Below are positions 1 to 7,634 of a stretch of 21,392 nt of DNA, in pieces. Location of the stretch: the NCBI GenBank assembly GCA_964574495.1, contig CAZNNT010000012.1, forward strand, positions 1 through 21,392, written 5' to 3'. Below the pieces are notes generated by a model, which was given only the letters and a program-made list of their open reading frames with translations, had not been told where the DNA came from and did not search any database. The translations under genes were made by a program, and so were the position numbers. Every line of letters begins with the position of its first letter. Position 1 is the first letter of the stretch. Source of the DNA: HO2-45-28 sp964574495. Lineage in GTDB: Bacteria > Patescibacteriota > Minisyncoccia > HO2-45-28.

Positions 1-239
1 CTATATTTTTTTAAAACAGGAAACAACCAGAGATAAACGGATAAAATGAGGTTCAGATAGAGTGGGAACAAAAAGACGTCAAACCAGCGGTTAACTGTTA
101 TTGAAAAAGAGCCGATTGCCACTTCGTAGGCGTGAGGAACATTTGCCAAGTAGCTGACAAGACCCCAGCCAACAGCGTAAATCAGAGCACCCCAAAAAGC
201 GACAACCCCCATCAGAAAAAACTTCTGTGTTTGAGACAT
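1..239 (-). CDS. Small membrane protein, 3' end beyond window
   Basis: An ATG at 239 (minus) opens a frame that stays open to the left edge (79 codons), beginning MSQTQKFFLMGVVAFWGA. Hydrophobic stretches at residues about 8-32 and 57-77 look like two membrane segments separated by a short polar loop. A strong Shine-Dalgarno (AGGAGG, minus strand 250-245) lies 5 nt before the ATG, which supports the start. I do not recognise the family and the C-terminus is missing. It could be a small integral membrane protein or the N-terminus of a longer one. Confidence 0.6.
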   Translation of the reverse strand, partial: MSQTQKFFLMGVVAFWGALIYAVGWGLVSYLANVPHAYEVAIGSFSITVNRWFDVFLFPLYLNLILSVYLWLFPVLKKY

Positions 240-304
240 ACTCGCCTCCTTTGGCATCTAGGCCGGAGAGAAATCAAAAGCCAAACTCCGATGAGTATTG
301 TACA

Positions 305-1642
305 TTATAAGATTGACTCTATCAATTCTCTTATTTTCTCCTCCATCAGTTCTTTGCTTTCGGCTTCAACAACTAGACGGATGAGGGGTTCGGTTTTTGA
401 GGCGCGGATGTTGAACCACCATTTTGGATATTCAACCGTCAGACCGTCAAGAAATGACTGCTTACCGCCCGAATATTCTTTTTTTAACCTTTCAATCGCC
501 TCGGCCGGATTTTTGGTTTCAAAGTTTAATTCGCCGGAGTGAAAATACCGCATATAAGGTTTAAGGGTTTCAGAAAATGACTTATCGGTTTTGGAAGCCA
601 GAGACAAAATATGCGCCGCCATCAAAAGAGCCGAATCGGAATAATAAAAATCACGAAAATAAAAATGTCCCGAGAGTTCTCCGCCGAAACGAGCGTTTTT
701 AAGGCGCATAGCGGACTTTATATTCGCGTGCCCCACGGGAACGCGCTCAAAACGAGCGCCTTTATTTTTGGCGACATCCTCTATAATTTTTGAAACTGAT
801 GCCGTGCCCAGACATAATTCGCCACTCTCCAAAAGATTATCGAGCGCGTAGGCGTATATGTGGTTTGATTCAACCGTTTCTCCTTTTTCGTTTATAAAAA
901 ACACCCTGTCGCCATCGGCATCTAAAATAAATCCCAGATCGGAGCCGGTCGTTTTAACTTTTTCTTCAATCGTTTTTCTTGCTTCGGGTAAAAGCGGGTT
1001 TGGCGAGTGGTTTGGGAAATTTCCGTCGGGCTCAAAAAATAATTTTTCGGCAGAAATGCCTGATTCGTCCAAAAACTTTTCCAAAACGAGTCCAGCCGAA
1101 CCGTTTGACGCGTCAACAACTATTTTTAACGGACGTTCAACGTCCGTATATTTTTTCAGGAAATCCAGATAACCGCGGACAAAATCTTTTTTTGTAATTT
1201 TTCCCGCGCCTATTTTCCGAGGCATTTCGGAACCAGCCAGTATTTCAATTTCGGGCAGGCCGTCTTTTTTATAGACCGGCCATCCGCCCTCGCGCACAAG
1301 TTTTAAGCCGTTATATTCTTTGGGATTGTGAGATGCGCTAACCATTGCCCCGCCCGCGACGCCCGATGAATTCACGGCGAAATAAAAAAGAGGAGTTGAA
1401 ACAAGTCCAATATCAATAACGTCCCTGCCCCGGTCCAAAATCCCCCGGCTAAAGGCCTCAAATAATTCCGGCGACGAAAGACGTGCGTCGCGGCCAACTA
1501 CGATATTTCCGAAAATCTTTTTGCGTCCCAGATATTCCGAAAACGCCGCGCCGATTTTATAGACCGCGCCCTCATCAATTTCATCGGGGTATTTCCCGCG
1601 GATATCGTATTCTTTGAAAATTTCCGACTTGATATTACGCAT
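305..1642 (-). CDS. Phosphomannomutase/phosphoglucomutase
   Basis: A 445-residue alpha-D-phosphohexomutase, full length for the family, interconverting hexose 6-phosphate and 1-phosphate for sugar-nucleotide and envelope polysaccharide synthesis in the cytosol. Four signatures are in order: the active-site serine loop SASHNP (Ser104), the metal loop DADGDR (241-246), the sugar-binding loop GGELSGH (320-326) and the phosphate-binding loop RASKTEP (413-419). The sequence cannot settle mannose versus glucose preference, so no gene symbol is given. The start at 1642 gives the usual N-terminus (FKEYDIRG). It is divergent from ychF with only 22 bp between the ATGs. There is no Shine-Dalgarno; a TAAAAT hexamer ends 6 nt before the ATG. 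Confidence 0.93.
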   Translation of the reverse strand: MRNIKSEIFKEYDIRGKYPDEIDEGAVYKIGAAFSEYLGRKKIFGNIVVGRDARLSSPELFEAFSRGILDRGRDVIDIGLVSTPLFYFAVNSSGVAGGAMVSASHNPKEYNGLKLVREGGWPVYKKDGLPEIEILAGSEMPRKIGAGKITKKDFVRGYLDFLKKYTDVERPLKIVVDASNGSAGLVLEKFLDESGISAEKLFFEPDGNFPNHSPNPLLPEARKTIEEKVKTTGSDLGFILDADGDRVFFINEKGETVESNHIYAYALDNLLESGELCLGTASVSKIIEDVAKNKGARFERVPVGHANIKSAMRLKNARFGGELSGHFYFRDFYYSDSALLMAAHILSLASKTDKSFSETLKPYMRYFHSGELNFETKNPAEAIERLKKEYSGGKQSFLDGLTVEYPKWWFNIRASKTEPLIRLVVEAESKELMEEKIRELIESIL

Positions 1643-1664
1643 CTTTATATTTTAACATTTCTCT
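1629..1664. promoter_or_regulatory. Overlapping divergent promoters (ychF / phosphomannomutase)
   Basis: For ychF (+): TTGATA at 1629-1634, an 18-bp spacer, TAACAT at 1653-1658, then 6 nt to the ATG. For the mutase (minus): TAAAAT at 1654-1649, then 6 nt to its ATG; its -35 is not convincing. The two -10 hexamers overlap by 2 bp, and the ychF -35 lies inside the mutase coding region. Both transcripts would start at or next to the start codon. Confidence 0.5.
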
Positions 1665-2678
1665 ATGGCTTTAACTGTGGGCATCATCGGCTTGCCGAAT
1701 GTCGGCAAATCATCGCTTTTTAACGCGCTATTAAAACGCGAGCAAGCGCTCGTGGCCAATTACCCTTTCGCGACAATTGAGCCCAATGTCGGCGTGGTCA
1801 GCGTGCCGGACGATCGTTTGGAAAAACTTGCCCAGTGGTTCAACCCCGAAAACCCCCCTCCGATTACGCCAACCGCCATAACTTTCGTTGATATCGCGGG
1901 ACTGGTCAAAGGCGCATCAGTCGGAGAAGGCCTTGGAAATCAATTTCTAAATCATATTAAAAACGCTTCCATAATACTGGAGGTGGTGCGCGACTTTGAC
2001 GATCCGGAAATTTCCAGAGAACATTCAAAAGACCCCAATGAGGACGCCGAAACGGTTGAGACCGAGCTTCGTCTAAAGGACCTCGAAACGCTTGATAAAA
2101 AAATTGGCTCCGTGAAAAAAGACCCGGCCAAAAAAGAAGAATTTTCTTTTCTGGCGGCGCTCAAAGAAAAAATTTCGTCCGGCGCGGATTTAAAAATTCC
2201 GGAAAAAGATTCCCAAAATGAAAAAATATCCGAATTGCTCCGGGAGCTCAACTTGCTTTCTTTAAAACCAAAAATTTACGCCTTTAACAGCGACTCGCCA
2301 AAGCTCGCGCAAAAAGACGAACGCCCCAAGACCCACCGCGGAAGGCCAGTCGTATATTTTTCCGCGATTTCAGGCGAGGGACTTGAAAAAATAATAAAAA
2401 CCGGCTACGAAACGCTGGACTTGATATCTTTTTTAACTATCGGCGAAAAAGAATCCAGGGCATGGACGATAAAAAGAGGAACAAAAGCCAGAGAGGCCGC
2501 GGGCGCCATCCATTCCGATTTTGAAAAAAACTTCATAAGAGCGCGGGTTATAGATTGGAAAAAACTGGTCGCGGCCAAATCTTTGGCTGATGCCGCGAGC
2601 CGCGGATTCATCCGAACGGAAGGCAAGGACTATATTATGCAGGACGGCGACGTGGTTGAATTTTTGGTGGGTAAATAG
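1665..2678 (+). CDS. ychF: Ribosome-binding ATPase/GTPase YchF (OLA1 family)
   Basis: A 337-residue YchF, somewhat shorter than the usual ~363. It has a P-loop GLPNVGKS (9-16), G3 DIAG (76-79) followed by the family-typical run EGLGNQFLNHIKN, a charged coiled-coil-like middle (about 115-190), and a C-terminal TGS domain ending in EGKDYIMQDGDVVEF. The G4 position reads AFNSDS instead of NKxD, as expected for this ATP-preferring family. YchF associates with ribosomes and is linked to translation and stress responses. There is no Shine-Dalgarno; the promoter places the first transcribed base at the ATG. rpsF follows 40 bp downstream with its own promoter. Confidence 0.96.
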   Translation: MALTVGIIGLPNVGKSSLFNALLKREQALVANYPFATIEPNVGVVSVPDDRLEKLAQWFNPENPPPITPTAITFVDIAGLVKGASVGEGLGNQFLNHIKNASIILEVVRDFDDPEISREHSKDPNEDAETVETELRLKDLETLDKKIGSVKKDPAKKEEFSFLAALKEKISSGADLKIPEKDSQNEKISELLRELNLLSLKPKIYAFNSDSPKLAQKDERPKTHRGRPVVYFSAISGEGLEKIIKTGYETLDLISFLTIGEKESRAWTIKRGTKAREAAGAIHSDFEKNFIRARVIDWKKLVAAKSLADAASRGFIRTEGKDYIMQDGDVVEFLVGK

Positions 2679-2681
2679 GCC

Positions 2682-2718
2682 TTGCGTCAGAGCTCAGGGC
2701 ATGATATTCTTTTATTCA
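2682..2718 (+). promoter_or_regulatory. rpsF promoter
   Basis: TTGCGT (2682-2687), an exact 17-bp spacer and TATTCT (2705-2710), 8 nt before the ATG at 2719. This fits a leaderless or near-leaderless rpsF transcript and argues for the ATG at 2719 over the in-frame ATG at 2701, which would lie upstream of the -10. Confidence 0.55.
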
Positions 2719-3126
2719 ATGGAAAAAGAAAGCGAGCCGAAATTATATGAAATATCTTATCTCGCGAAAGCCAATGACGAACAGGCGGCTTTGGAACGGG
2801 CGACTTTCATAAGTGAAATTATAGAAAAAGAGCGCGGCATAATCGCGAGCCAAACCCAACCTTCAAGAAAAATTTTAAGCTACCCCGTCAAAAAAGAGGT
2901 TGAGGGATGGTGGGGCTTTATGAAATTTATGGCCAAACCCGAAAATATTTCCGCCATTAAGGAAAAAATCAAGAATGATGAAAAAATCCTGCGTTTCTCC
3001 GTCATTAAAGCCGGCAAGACGGAGGCGGCCAGGCCCTACCGCAAAAGAATAATTAAATCCCCTCCGGAAGAAAAAACCAGCATTGCCGAAATTGATAAAA
3101 AACTGGAAGAAATACTCGGTGGTTAA
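2719..3126 (+). CDS. rpsF: Small ribosomal subunit protein bS6
   Basis: 135 residues with the bS6 ferredoxin-like fold pattern: a first strand KLYEISYLAKA, a middle with SRKILSYPVKKEVEGWWGFMKFMAKPENI, and a basic C-terminal tail with a short acidic helix. bS6 pairs with bS18 on the 30S platform. The frame is open upstream to 2590 inside ychF, but homology begins only at about KLYEIS. I chose 2719 from the promoter position and because residues encoded upstream do not look like bS6. First gene of the conserved rpsF-ssb-rpsR order; ssb follows after 23 bp. Confidence 0.95.
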   Translation: MEKESEPKLYEISYLAKANDEQAALERATFISEIIEKERGIIASQTQPSRKILSYPVKKEVEGWWGFMKFMAKPENISAIKEKIKNDEKILRFSVIKAGKTEAARPYRKRIIKSPPEEKTSIAEIDKKLEEILGG

Positions 3127-3149
3127 ATTATAAACTAAATAAATTCGCG

Positions 3150-3596
3150 ATGAATCTCAATAAAATTTTTATAATAGGAAACTTAACCCGCGACCCGGAA
3201 TCGCGCGCGCTGCCTTCGGGCCAAAGCGTAACTTCATTCGGAGTCGCCACCAACCGCTTCTTTAGCAATAAAGAAGGCCAAAAACAGCAGGACACCCAGT
3301 TTCATAATGTCGTGGCTTTCGGACGGCTGGCGGAAATCGCCAAACAATATTTGAACAAGGGATCGCTGGTTATGGTGGAAGGACGCATACAAAATCGCTC
3401 CTGGGAGGGAAAGGACGGCCAAAAAAAATACCGCACGGAGATTGTAACGGAGAGCATGCAGCTCGGGCCGAGAAGCGGGGGCGGAGGCAGTGCCGGACCC
3501 CGCAATCAGGAAGCTGCTCCGAAAGAAACGCAGCCGGAACTTGATACCATTGAATACGGCGAAGAAAATATTAATCCGGATGAAATACCGTTTTAA
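3150..3596 (+). CDS. ssb: Single-stranded DNA-binding protein
   Basis: 148 residues. An N-terminal OB fold (1 to ~108) starts MNLNKIFIIGNLTRDPESR and contains the family runs TQFHNVVAFGRLAEI and GSLVMVEGRIQNRSWE. A Gly/Ser/Pro-rich linker (109-130) and an acidic C-terminal tip ending DEIPF follow; the tip is the usual docking site for replication and repair partners. It binds ssDNA during replication, recombination and repair. It lies between rpsF and rpsR, as in many bacteria. No clear Shine-Dalgarno precedes the ATG, so expression is probably by coupling within the rpsF transcript. Confidence 0.96.
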   Translation: MNLNKIFIIGNLTRDPESRALPSGQSVTSFGVATNRFFSNKEGQKQQDTQFHNVVAFGRLAEIAKQYLNKGSLVMVEGRIQNRSWEGKDGQKKYRTEIVTESMQLGPRSGGGGSAGPRNQEAAPKETQPELDTIEYGEENINPDEIPF

Positions 3597-3608
3597 AATT
3601 AAATGTAG

Positions 3609-3646
3609 ATCCGCCTTCGCCAAGGCTTCGGCGGATTCTCATTTTT
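3609..3646 (+). terminator. Hairpin between ssb and rpsR (terminator/attenuator-like)
   Basis: Inverted arms ATCCGCC (3609-3615) and GGCGGAT (3630-3636) with a 14-nt loop, followed by TCTCATTTTT. It could attenuate read-through from ssb to rpsR. The same TCCGCC...GGCGGA design recurs inside mpg (15681-15701), so it may also be a dispersed palindromic repeat. Confidence 0.45.
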
Positions 3647-3675
3647 GCAATTATTCGTTAAACTCGTAAGCAAAA

Positions 3676-3885
3676 ATGGAAAAAAAAGAGCAGTGCTATT
3701 TTTGCACTTCAAACATTAAATCGGTGGATTACAAGGACGCCGAAGTTCTGAAAAAGTTTTTAAATCCGCAGGCCAAGATTATGCCGAGACGCAAGACCTC
3801 GGTATGTTCCACGCATCAGCGCAAACTCGCTCGCGCCATCAAACGCGCGCGGCAAATGGCCATATTGCCGTTCGTCGCGCATTAA
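3676..3885 (+). CDS. rpsR: Small ribosomal subunit protein bS18
   Basis: 69 residues with the bS18 core: KDAEVLKKFLNPQAKIMPRR followed by TSVCSTHQRKLARAIKRARQMAILPFV. The N-terminus carries CYFC, and another Cys lies at about residue 43, matching the Cys-containing (possible zinc-binding) form of bS18. Partner of bS6 in the 30S platform. Last gene of the rpsF-ssb-rpsR cluster, separated from ssb by 79 bp including a hairpin. No Shine-Dalgarno is obvious. Confidence 0.96.
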   Translation: MEKKEQCYFCTSNIKSVDYKDAEVLKKFLNPQAKIMPRRKTSVCSTHQRKLARAIKRARQMAILPFVAH

Positions 3886-3897
3886 ATTAAAGCGGAC

Positions 3898-5469
3898 TTA
3901 CATTTTTTCCGGAGCAGAGATGCCGAGAAGCTTCAAGAGCGAGCCGAGAATGTTTTTGGCGGACTTTACTATGAAAAGCCGGCGCGATTCATCTTTGCCC
4001 GAGCCCAAAACTTTGACATCACGGTAAAAGGCCGAAAACGCCTGCGCAAGTTCATGGGCGTAAGCGGTCAGATGCTGAACTTGATAATCTTTCGCCGTGT
4101 CTTCCAAAACATCGGCAACCTCAAGAAGTTTTTTTATAAAACTCAGTTCTTGGGACTGGAAGCCGGAAGCTGGAGGCCGAGGACTCACGGCGCGAGCTTT
4201 TCTTAAAATGCTAGCGGCGCGCGCGTGCGCGTACTGGACATAATAAACAGGGTTTTCCGCCGATTGTTTTTTGGCAAATTCCAAATCAATGTCCATGTGG
4301 GTATCGGCCGAGCGTTCCAGAAAAAACCACCTAGAGGCATCCAACCCAATTTCCGTAATCAATTCTTCAAATTCCACAAATGTCCCTTTGCGTTTGGACA
4401 TCTTAAATTCTTCTCCGCCCCTCATCAGCCGCACGGTTTGGGTAACAATAATTTCAGATTCCTCCATTCCCACAATTTCGGCAACCGCCTGAATACGCGC
4501 CACATAGCCGTAGTGATCGGGGCCCAAAATATTTATTTTTTTCTTGAACCCTCGTGACAAAGTTTCCAAATAATGGCCGGAATCTGCCAAAAAATATGTC
4601 GGAAAGCCGTCGGAAGTTATAAGAACCCTATCTTTATCGTCGGCAAAACTTGTAGTTTTCAGCCACACGGCGCCGTCTTTTTTATAGATAAGTTTTTTTT
4701 TGTCAAAAAGCGCCCGCGCTTTTTCCACAAAATTTCTCTTGCGGATGTGTTTGTCTTCGGAAGTCCAACGGTCAAATTTTATTTTTGCTTTTTTTTCCAG
4801 AGAATTTTTAATTGACTTCAAAAAATCCTTTGCCGCTTCTTGACCCAGTTTTAAGAAATTATCTTTAAACTTTTTAACTTTGGTTTTATTTTTTATTGCC
4901 CAGTCCTTAACATAGTCCCCTTTATAAAATATTTCCTCGCGAGGAATCAGTCCGGCTGACGCAAGTATTGATTTACCCAAAATTATTATTTGATTTCCAG
5001 TGTCATTAACATAATATTCCCGCTCAAGTTTAAAACCGGCGAGCTCCAGAACATTGCCCAAAACATCTCCTAAAAAACCGCCCCGGCCATTAGCCAGCGT
5101 AAGAGGGCCCGTTGGATTAGCCGAAACATATTCAATTTGAATTTTATTATTTTTGCCCAAATTGAGTTTGGGCAACCCTTTAATTTTTGATAACTGCCCA
5201 AAACTTTCCGCAACCTTTCCGTCCGTAATCCAGAAATTCAAAAATCCGGAGCCCGCGATTTCAATTTTTTTAAAAAGACCTGATTTCTCCAGTTCCTTTT
5301 TAAAATCCGCGGCAAGTTCGCGCGGATTCTTTTTCTCCGCCTTAGCCGCAATCATCGCCACATTTGACGAATAGTCGCCGAAATCGTTCCGTTCCGGCCG
5401 CGAAACAGAGAAAATGACGCCTTTCGGCGCAAGTTTTTCAATTTCTTTTTTTATTCTCCCGCGAAGCAT
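3898..5469 (-). CDS. argS: Arginyl-tRNA synthetase
   Basis: 523-residue class I aminoacyl-tRNA synthetase attaching arginine to tRNA-Arg. Order of parts: the N-terminal add-on domain (1 to ~95), the catalytic Rossmann fold with the signature region SANPTGPLTLANGRGG (117-131), the KMSKRKG loop (356-362), then the all-alpha anticodon-binding DALR domain from about 405 (AENPVYYVQYAHARA). Where most ArgRS have HxGH, this protein has TLAN (124-127), while KMSK is intact. Convergent with rpsR and divergent from smpB. No Shine-Dalgarno precedes the ATG at 5469; a weak TAGATT hexamer ends 7 nt upstream. Confidence 0.96.
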   Translation of the reverse strand: MLRGRIKKEIEKLAPKGVIFSVSRPERNDFGDYSSNVAMIAAKAEKKNPRELAADFKKELEKSGLFKKIEIAGSGFLNFWITDGKVAESFGQLSKIKGLPKLNLGKNNKIQIEYVSANPTGPLTLANGRGGFLGDVLGNVLELAGFKLEREYYVNDTGNQIIILGKSILASAGLIPREEIFYKGDYVKDWAIKNKTKVKKFKDNFLKLGQEAAKDFLKSIKNSLEKKAKIKFDRWTSEDKHIRKRNFVEKARALFDKKKLIYKKDGAVWLKTTSFADDKDRVLITSDGFPTYFLADSGHYLETLSRGFKKKINILGPDHYGYVARIQAVAEIVGMEESEIIVTQTVRLMRGGEEFKMSKRKGTFVEFEELITEIGLDASRWFFLERSADTHMDIDLEFAKKQSAENPVYYVQYAHARAASILRKARAVSPRPPASGFQSQELSFIKKLLEVADVLEDTAKDYQVQHLTAYAHELAQAFSAFYRDVKVLGSGKDESRRLFIVKSAKNILGSLLKLLGISAPEKM

Positions 5470-5501
5470 TACCTATAATCTATCGTAAAATAGATAAAAA
5501 T

Positions 5502-5515
5502 GCGATAATTCTTTT
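5502..5515 (+). promoter_or_regulatory. smpB extended -10 promoter
   Basis: TGC followed by GATAAT (5504-5509) forms an extended -10, ending 6 nt before the ATG at 5516. No Shine-Dalgarno is possible in that space, so smpB mRNA is predicted to be leaderless. Confidence 0.5.
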
Positions 5516-5962
5516 ATGATGGACCTATTGCAAAATAAAAAAGCGTATTTTGATTATGAAATCCTTGAAAAATTTGAGGCCGGTTTGGAATTAAGAGGAT
5601 TTGAGGTGAAAGCCCTGCGCAATAAACAGGGCTCGCTTTTGGGCGCGCGCGTAATAATCCGCGGAGGCGAGGCCTATATAATAGGAATGGAAATTCCGCC
5701 GTATCAGGCGGCAAACACGCCAAAAGAATACGAACCGCAGCGAACCCGAAAACTTCTTTTAAAAAAGAGCGAAATAAACTATTTAGCCGGAAAATCCGAG
5801 CAAAAAGGGCTTGCCGTCATACCGATACAAATCTATGCCAAAGGACGAGTGCTGAAAATAGAAATCGGAATAGCGCGAGGAAAGAAAAAATACGACAAGC
5901 GCGAGCATATAAAAGAACGGGAATCAAAAAGAAAGATTGAAAGGGAACTGAAAAGAGAATAA
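5516..5962 (+). CDS. smpB: SsrA-binding protein SmpB
   Basis: 148 residues, typical length. Family landmarks are KKAYFDYEILEKFEAGLELRG at the start, EVKALRNKQGSL, the strand AYIIGMEIPPYQAAN, and the basic tail GKKKYDKREHIKERESKRK that becomes helical in the decoding centre. SmpB escorts tmRNA to stalled ribosomes, standing in for codon-anticodon pairing. ssrA lies 1.1 kb downstream, with one ATP-grasp gene between. The start is either 5516 or the adjacent ATG at 5519; I chose 5516 from the -10 spacing. Confidence 0.96.
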   Translation: MMDLLQNKKAYFDYEILEKFEAGLELRGFEVKALRNKQGSLLGARVIIRGGEAYIIGMEIPPYQAANTPKEYEPQRTRKLLLKKSEINYLAGKSEQKGLAVIPIQIYAKGRVLKIEIGIARGKKKYDKREHIKERESKRKIERELKRE

Positions 5963-5976
5963 ACGCCGCAAAATTG

Positions 5977-5985
5977 TTATCCACA
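5977..5985 (+). promoter_or_regulatory. TTATCCACA 9-mer (DnaA-box-like), site 1
   Basis: A perfect match to the consensus DnaA box, 36 nt before the GTG of the ATP-grasp gene and just upstream of its promoter. The same 9-mer occurs at 10864-10872 and, inverted, at 18850-18858, also next to promoters. Confidence 0.4.
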
Positions 5986-6009
5986 CCTTTCAGTAGAAAA
6001 CAGATACTT

Positions 6010-6015
6010 TAAAAT
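6010..6015 (+). promoter_or_regulatory. -10 element of the ATP-grasp gene
   Basis: TAAAAT ends 6 nt before the GTG at 6022. The -35 region (CTTTCA, 5987-5992, 17 nt upstream) is a poor match, so this rests mainly on the spacing shared with other genes here. Confidence 0.35.
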
Positions 6016-6021
6016 TAAATA

Positions 6022-7047
6022 GTGAGACCTGAAGGAAAAACATGTTTACTTTTATACAACGCCGCCAATGGCAAACCGCGCGAGGAAACGGACGAAGCCG
6101 ACTTCGATTCTTTGCTTAACGAGCGCAGAGATGTCAGAGCCGTCAGGCACGCTCTAAGAGAAATGGGTTTCAATACCCGCACGCTGGGATTACGCAGGTC
6201 AAACGCCAGAGCCACGGCCATACTTGAAGAAATAAAACCCGATTTGGTTTTTAATCTGTGCGAAGCGCTTTATAACCATCCGCACGGAGCTTTAACCGAA
6301 ATGTATGTCGCCGGCTGGCTTGAATTATTAAAACTGCCCTACACCGGAGCTCCGCCTATTTCTCTCGGGCTTTCGTTAAATAAGATGCGCTGTAAGCAAA
6401 TTATGCGGACCTCGGGCCTGCCTGTTCCTCCGTCGGTAACCGTTCTTGTCGGCGAAAAACCGAATCTTGAACCGATCACTCCGCCATTTATCGTCAAACC
6501 CGTCCGCGAAGACGGCAGTTTCGGCATAACCAAGGATTCAGTGGTTAAAACGCCGCAAGAAGTGGAAGAAAGAGTGCGGATTATTCACGAACAATTCTTG
6601 CAGCCGGCTTTAGTGGAAGAATTTATTGAGGGACGGGAATTTACCGTCGCCGTAATTGACGCTCCGCCAAGAGTCCTAAACATAGGCGAAGTTGATTTCA
6701 GCGCGCTCGCGCCGAATGAACCAAAAATATGCCATTACCGCACCAAGTGGAAAAGCGGCACGGAGGTCTACGCCCGCTTTCCGGCGGAAATTGAAACGCC
6801 GTTAAAAAATCGCCTTGAAAAAATTTCGCTGAAGGCCTTTCAGCTTCTCGGCTGCCGCGACTACGCCAGAATTGACATACGCGTCAGCGAAAATAGGAGG
6901 CCGTATATTTTGGAAGTTAATCCGAACCCGGACATCACCCAGGATGAAGAATTTGACGATGCCGCGAAGGCCGCGGGCATTTCTTATAACGACCTTATAA
7001 AAAATATAGTTGAAAATACGCTAAAAAGAGGGACTAATATAGCTTGA
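6022..7047 (+). CDS. D-Ala-D-Ala ligase-like ATP-grasp protein
   Basis: 341 residues with the layout of the D-alanine--D-alanine ligase superfamily. The N-terminal domain contains PDLVFNLCEALYNHPHGA and the run LKLPYTGAPPISLGLSLNKM, typical of Ddl. The ATP-grasp core has FIVKPVREDGSFGI (P-loop-like) and VEEFIEGREFTVAVI, and the metal-binding end is ILEVNPNPD. It probably ligates a carboxylate to an amine in an ATP-dependent way. The N-terminus is longer and more divergent than true Ddl, and the substrate is uncertain, so no symbol is given. The start is GTG at 6022. The stop TGA (7045-7047) sits inside the ssrA -35 box. Confidence 0.8.
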   Translation: MRPEGKTCLLLYNAANGKPREETDEADFDSLLNERRDVRAVRHALREMGFNTRTLGLRRSNARATAILEEIKPDLVFNLCEALYNHPHGALTEMYVAGWLELLKLPYTGAPPISLGLSLNKMRCKQIMRTSGLPVPPSVTVLVGEKPNLEPITPPFIVKPVREDGSFGITKDSVVKTPQEVEERVRIIHEQFLQPALVEEFIEGREFTVAVIDAPPRVLNIGEVDFSALAPNEPKICHYRTKWKSGTEVYARFPAEIETPLKNRLEKISLKAFQLLGCRDYARIDIRVSENRRPYILEVNPNPDITQDEEFDDAAKAAGISYNDLIKNIVENTLKRGTNIA

Positions 7048-7079
7048 CAATTCCAAAGTTTTGTGTATATAATAAAAGC
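7044..7079 (+). promoter_or_regulatory. ssrA promoter
   Basis: Consensus TTGACA (7044-7049), an 18-bp spacer and consensus TATAAT (7068-7073). Six nucleotides later, at 7080, is the G that forms the first acceptor-stem base pair of tmRNA, so transcription may begin at the mature 5' end. The -35 box overlaps the stop codon of the upstream gene. Confidence 0.85.
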
Positions 7080-7427
7080 GGGGATGATCGGCCTCGAAGG
7101 AGATTTGAAGGCAAAAAACTTCATGCCGAGGGTGTCTAGCAACCTCGCAAATCCGCTAGGCAGTTCTAAGTGCAAACTATCAACCAGCACTCGCCTACGC
7201 TTAATTTAGCGTAAGCCGTTCCGGCTCTTGAGGCCCCATAAAGAGCTTGGAGCGTAAAATTATGGGGCTTGGTTTCAAACAAGCTTCGGTTTGCAACGAC
7301 TCAAAGAAGTAAAGTTTCGCAATGTTTTGTTCCGTCTTCAGTTGCGAAACGAAAATAAGACGGGACTACGCCTGTAAACGTTTCTGCCCGAAATTTCCTG
7401 ACGCGGGTTCAATTCCCGCCATCTCCA
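7080..7427 (+). ncRNA. ssrA: Transfer-messenger RNA (tmRNA)
   Basis: A one-piece tmRNA of about 348 nt. The 5' GGGGATG (7080-7086) pairs with CATCTCC (7420-7426); the third pair is G-U, the alanine identity element. The T arm is GCGGG-TTCAATT-CCCGC (7403-7419), with A7427 as discriminator. CCA is not encoded (CTG follows). The tag frame starts at the resume codon GCA 7172 and reads ANYQPALAYA, stopping at TAA 7202-7204 in the loop of a TACGCT/AGCGTA hairpin, as is usual. It rescues stalled ribosomes with SmpB. The 3'-terminal 18 nt are repeated at 7911-7928. Confidence 0.95.
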
Positions 7428-7634
7428 CTGCTTCGCTCTCACTGCGTTCGAGCTACGCAGTGCAAGCACGTAATAAACCGCCATTCATAATGATTTTTAT
7501 GTTTTAAGAAGCAGTGGCCCTGCGTAGCTTTAGCGAAGCGAGGCTAATATAATTTAAATATGTACTATGTTTATATTTTACAAAGCAAAAAGGATAATAG
7601 TTTTTATGTTGGCTCCACAGAAAATTTACAAAAA
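7410..7634 (+). repeat. 225-bp direct repeat, copy 1 (starts inside ssrA)
   Basis: Identical by eye to 7911-8135 over 225 bp, offset 501 bp. It starts with the last 18 nt of ssrA (from CAATTCCCGCC), crosses a ~132-bp spacer and ends inside codon 25 of the GIY-YIG gene. The spacer holds several inverted repeats: CCACTGCTTC (7425-7434) with GAAGCAGTGG (7508-7517), GCTTCGCT (7430-7437) with AGCGAAGC (7532-7539), and an 8-bp hairpin CACTGCGT/ACGCAGTG. Confidence 0.95.
7548..7559 (+). promoter_or_regulatory. -10 element of GIY-YIG gene (copy 1)
   Basis: Consensus TATAAT (7548-7553) followed by 6 nt and the ATG at 7560, with no Shine-Dalgarno. The same arrangement is preserved in copy 2 (8049-8054, ATG at 8061). 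No good -35 is seen. Confidence 0.45.

Noticed and set aside
2701..2718. Upstream ATG at 2701 as rpsF start
   Set aside because: It lies upstream of the predicted -10 box, and the extra residues do not resemble bS6.
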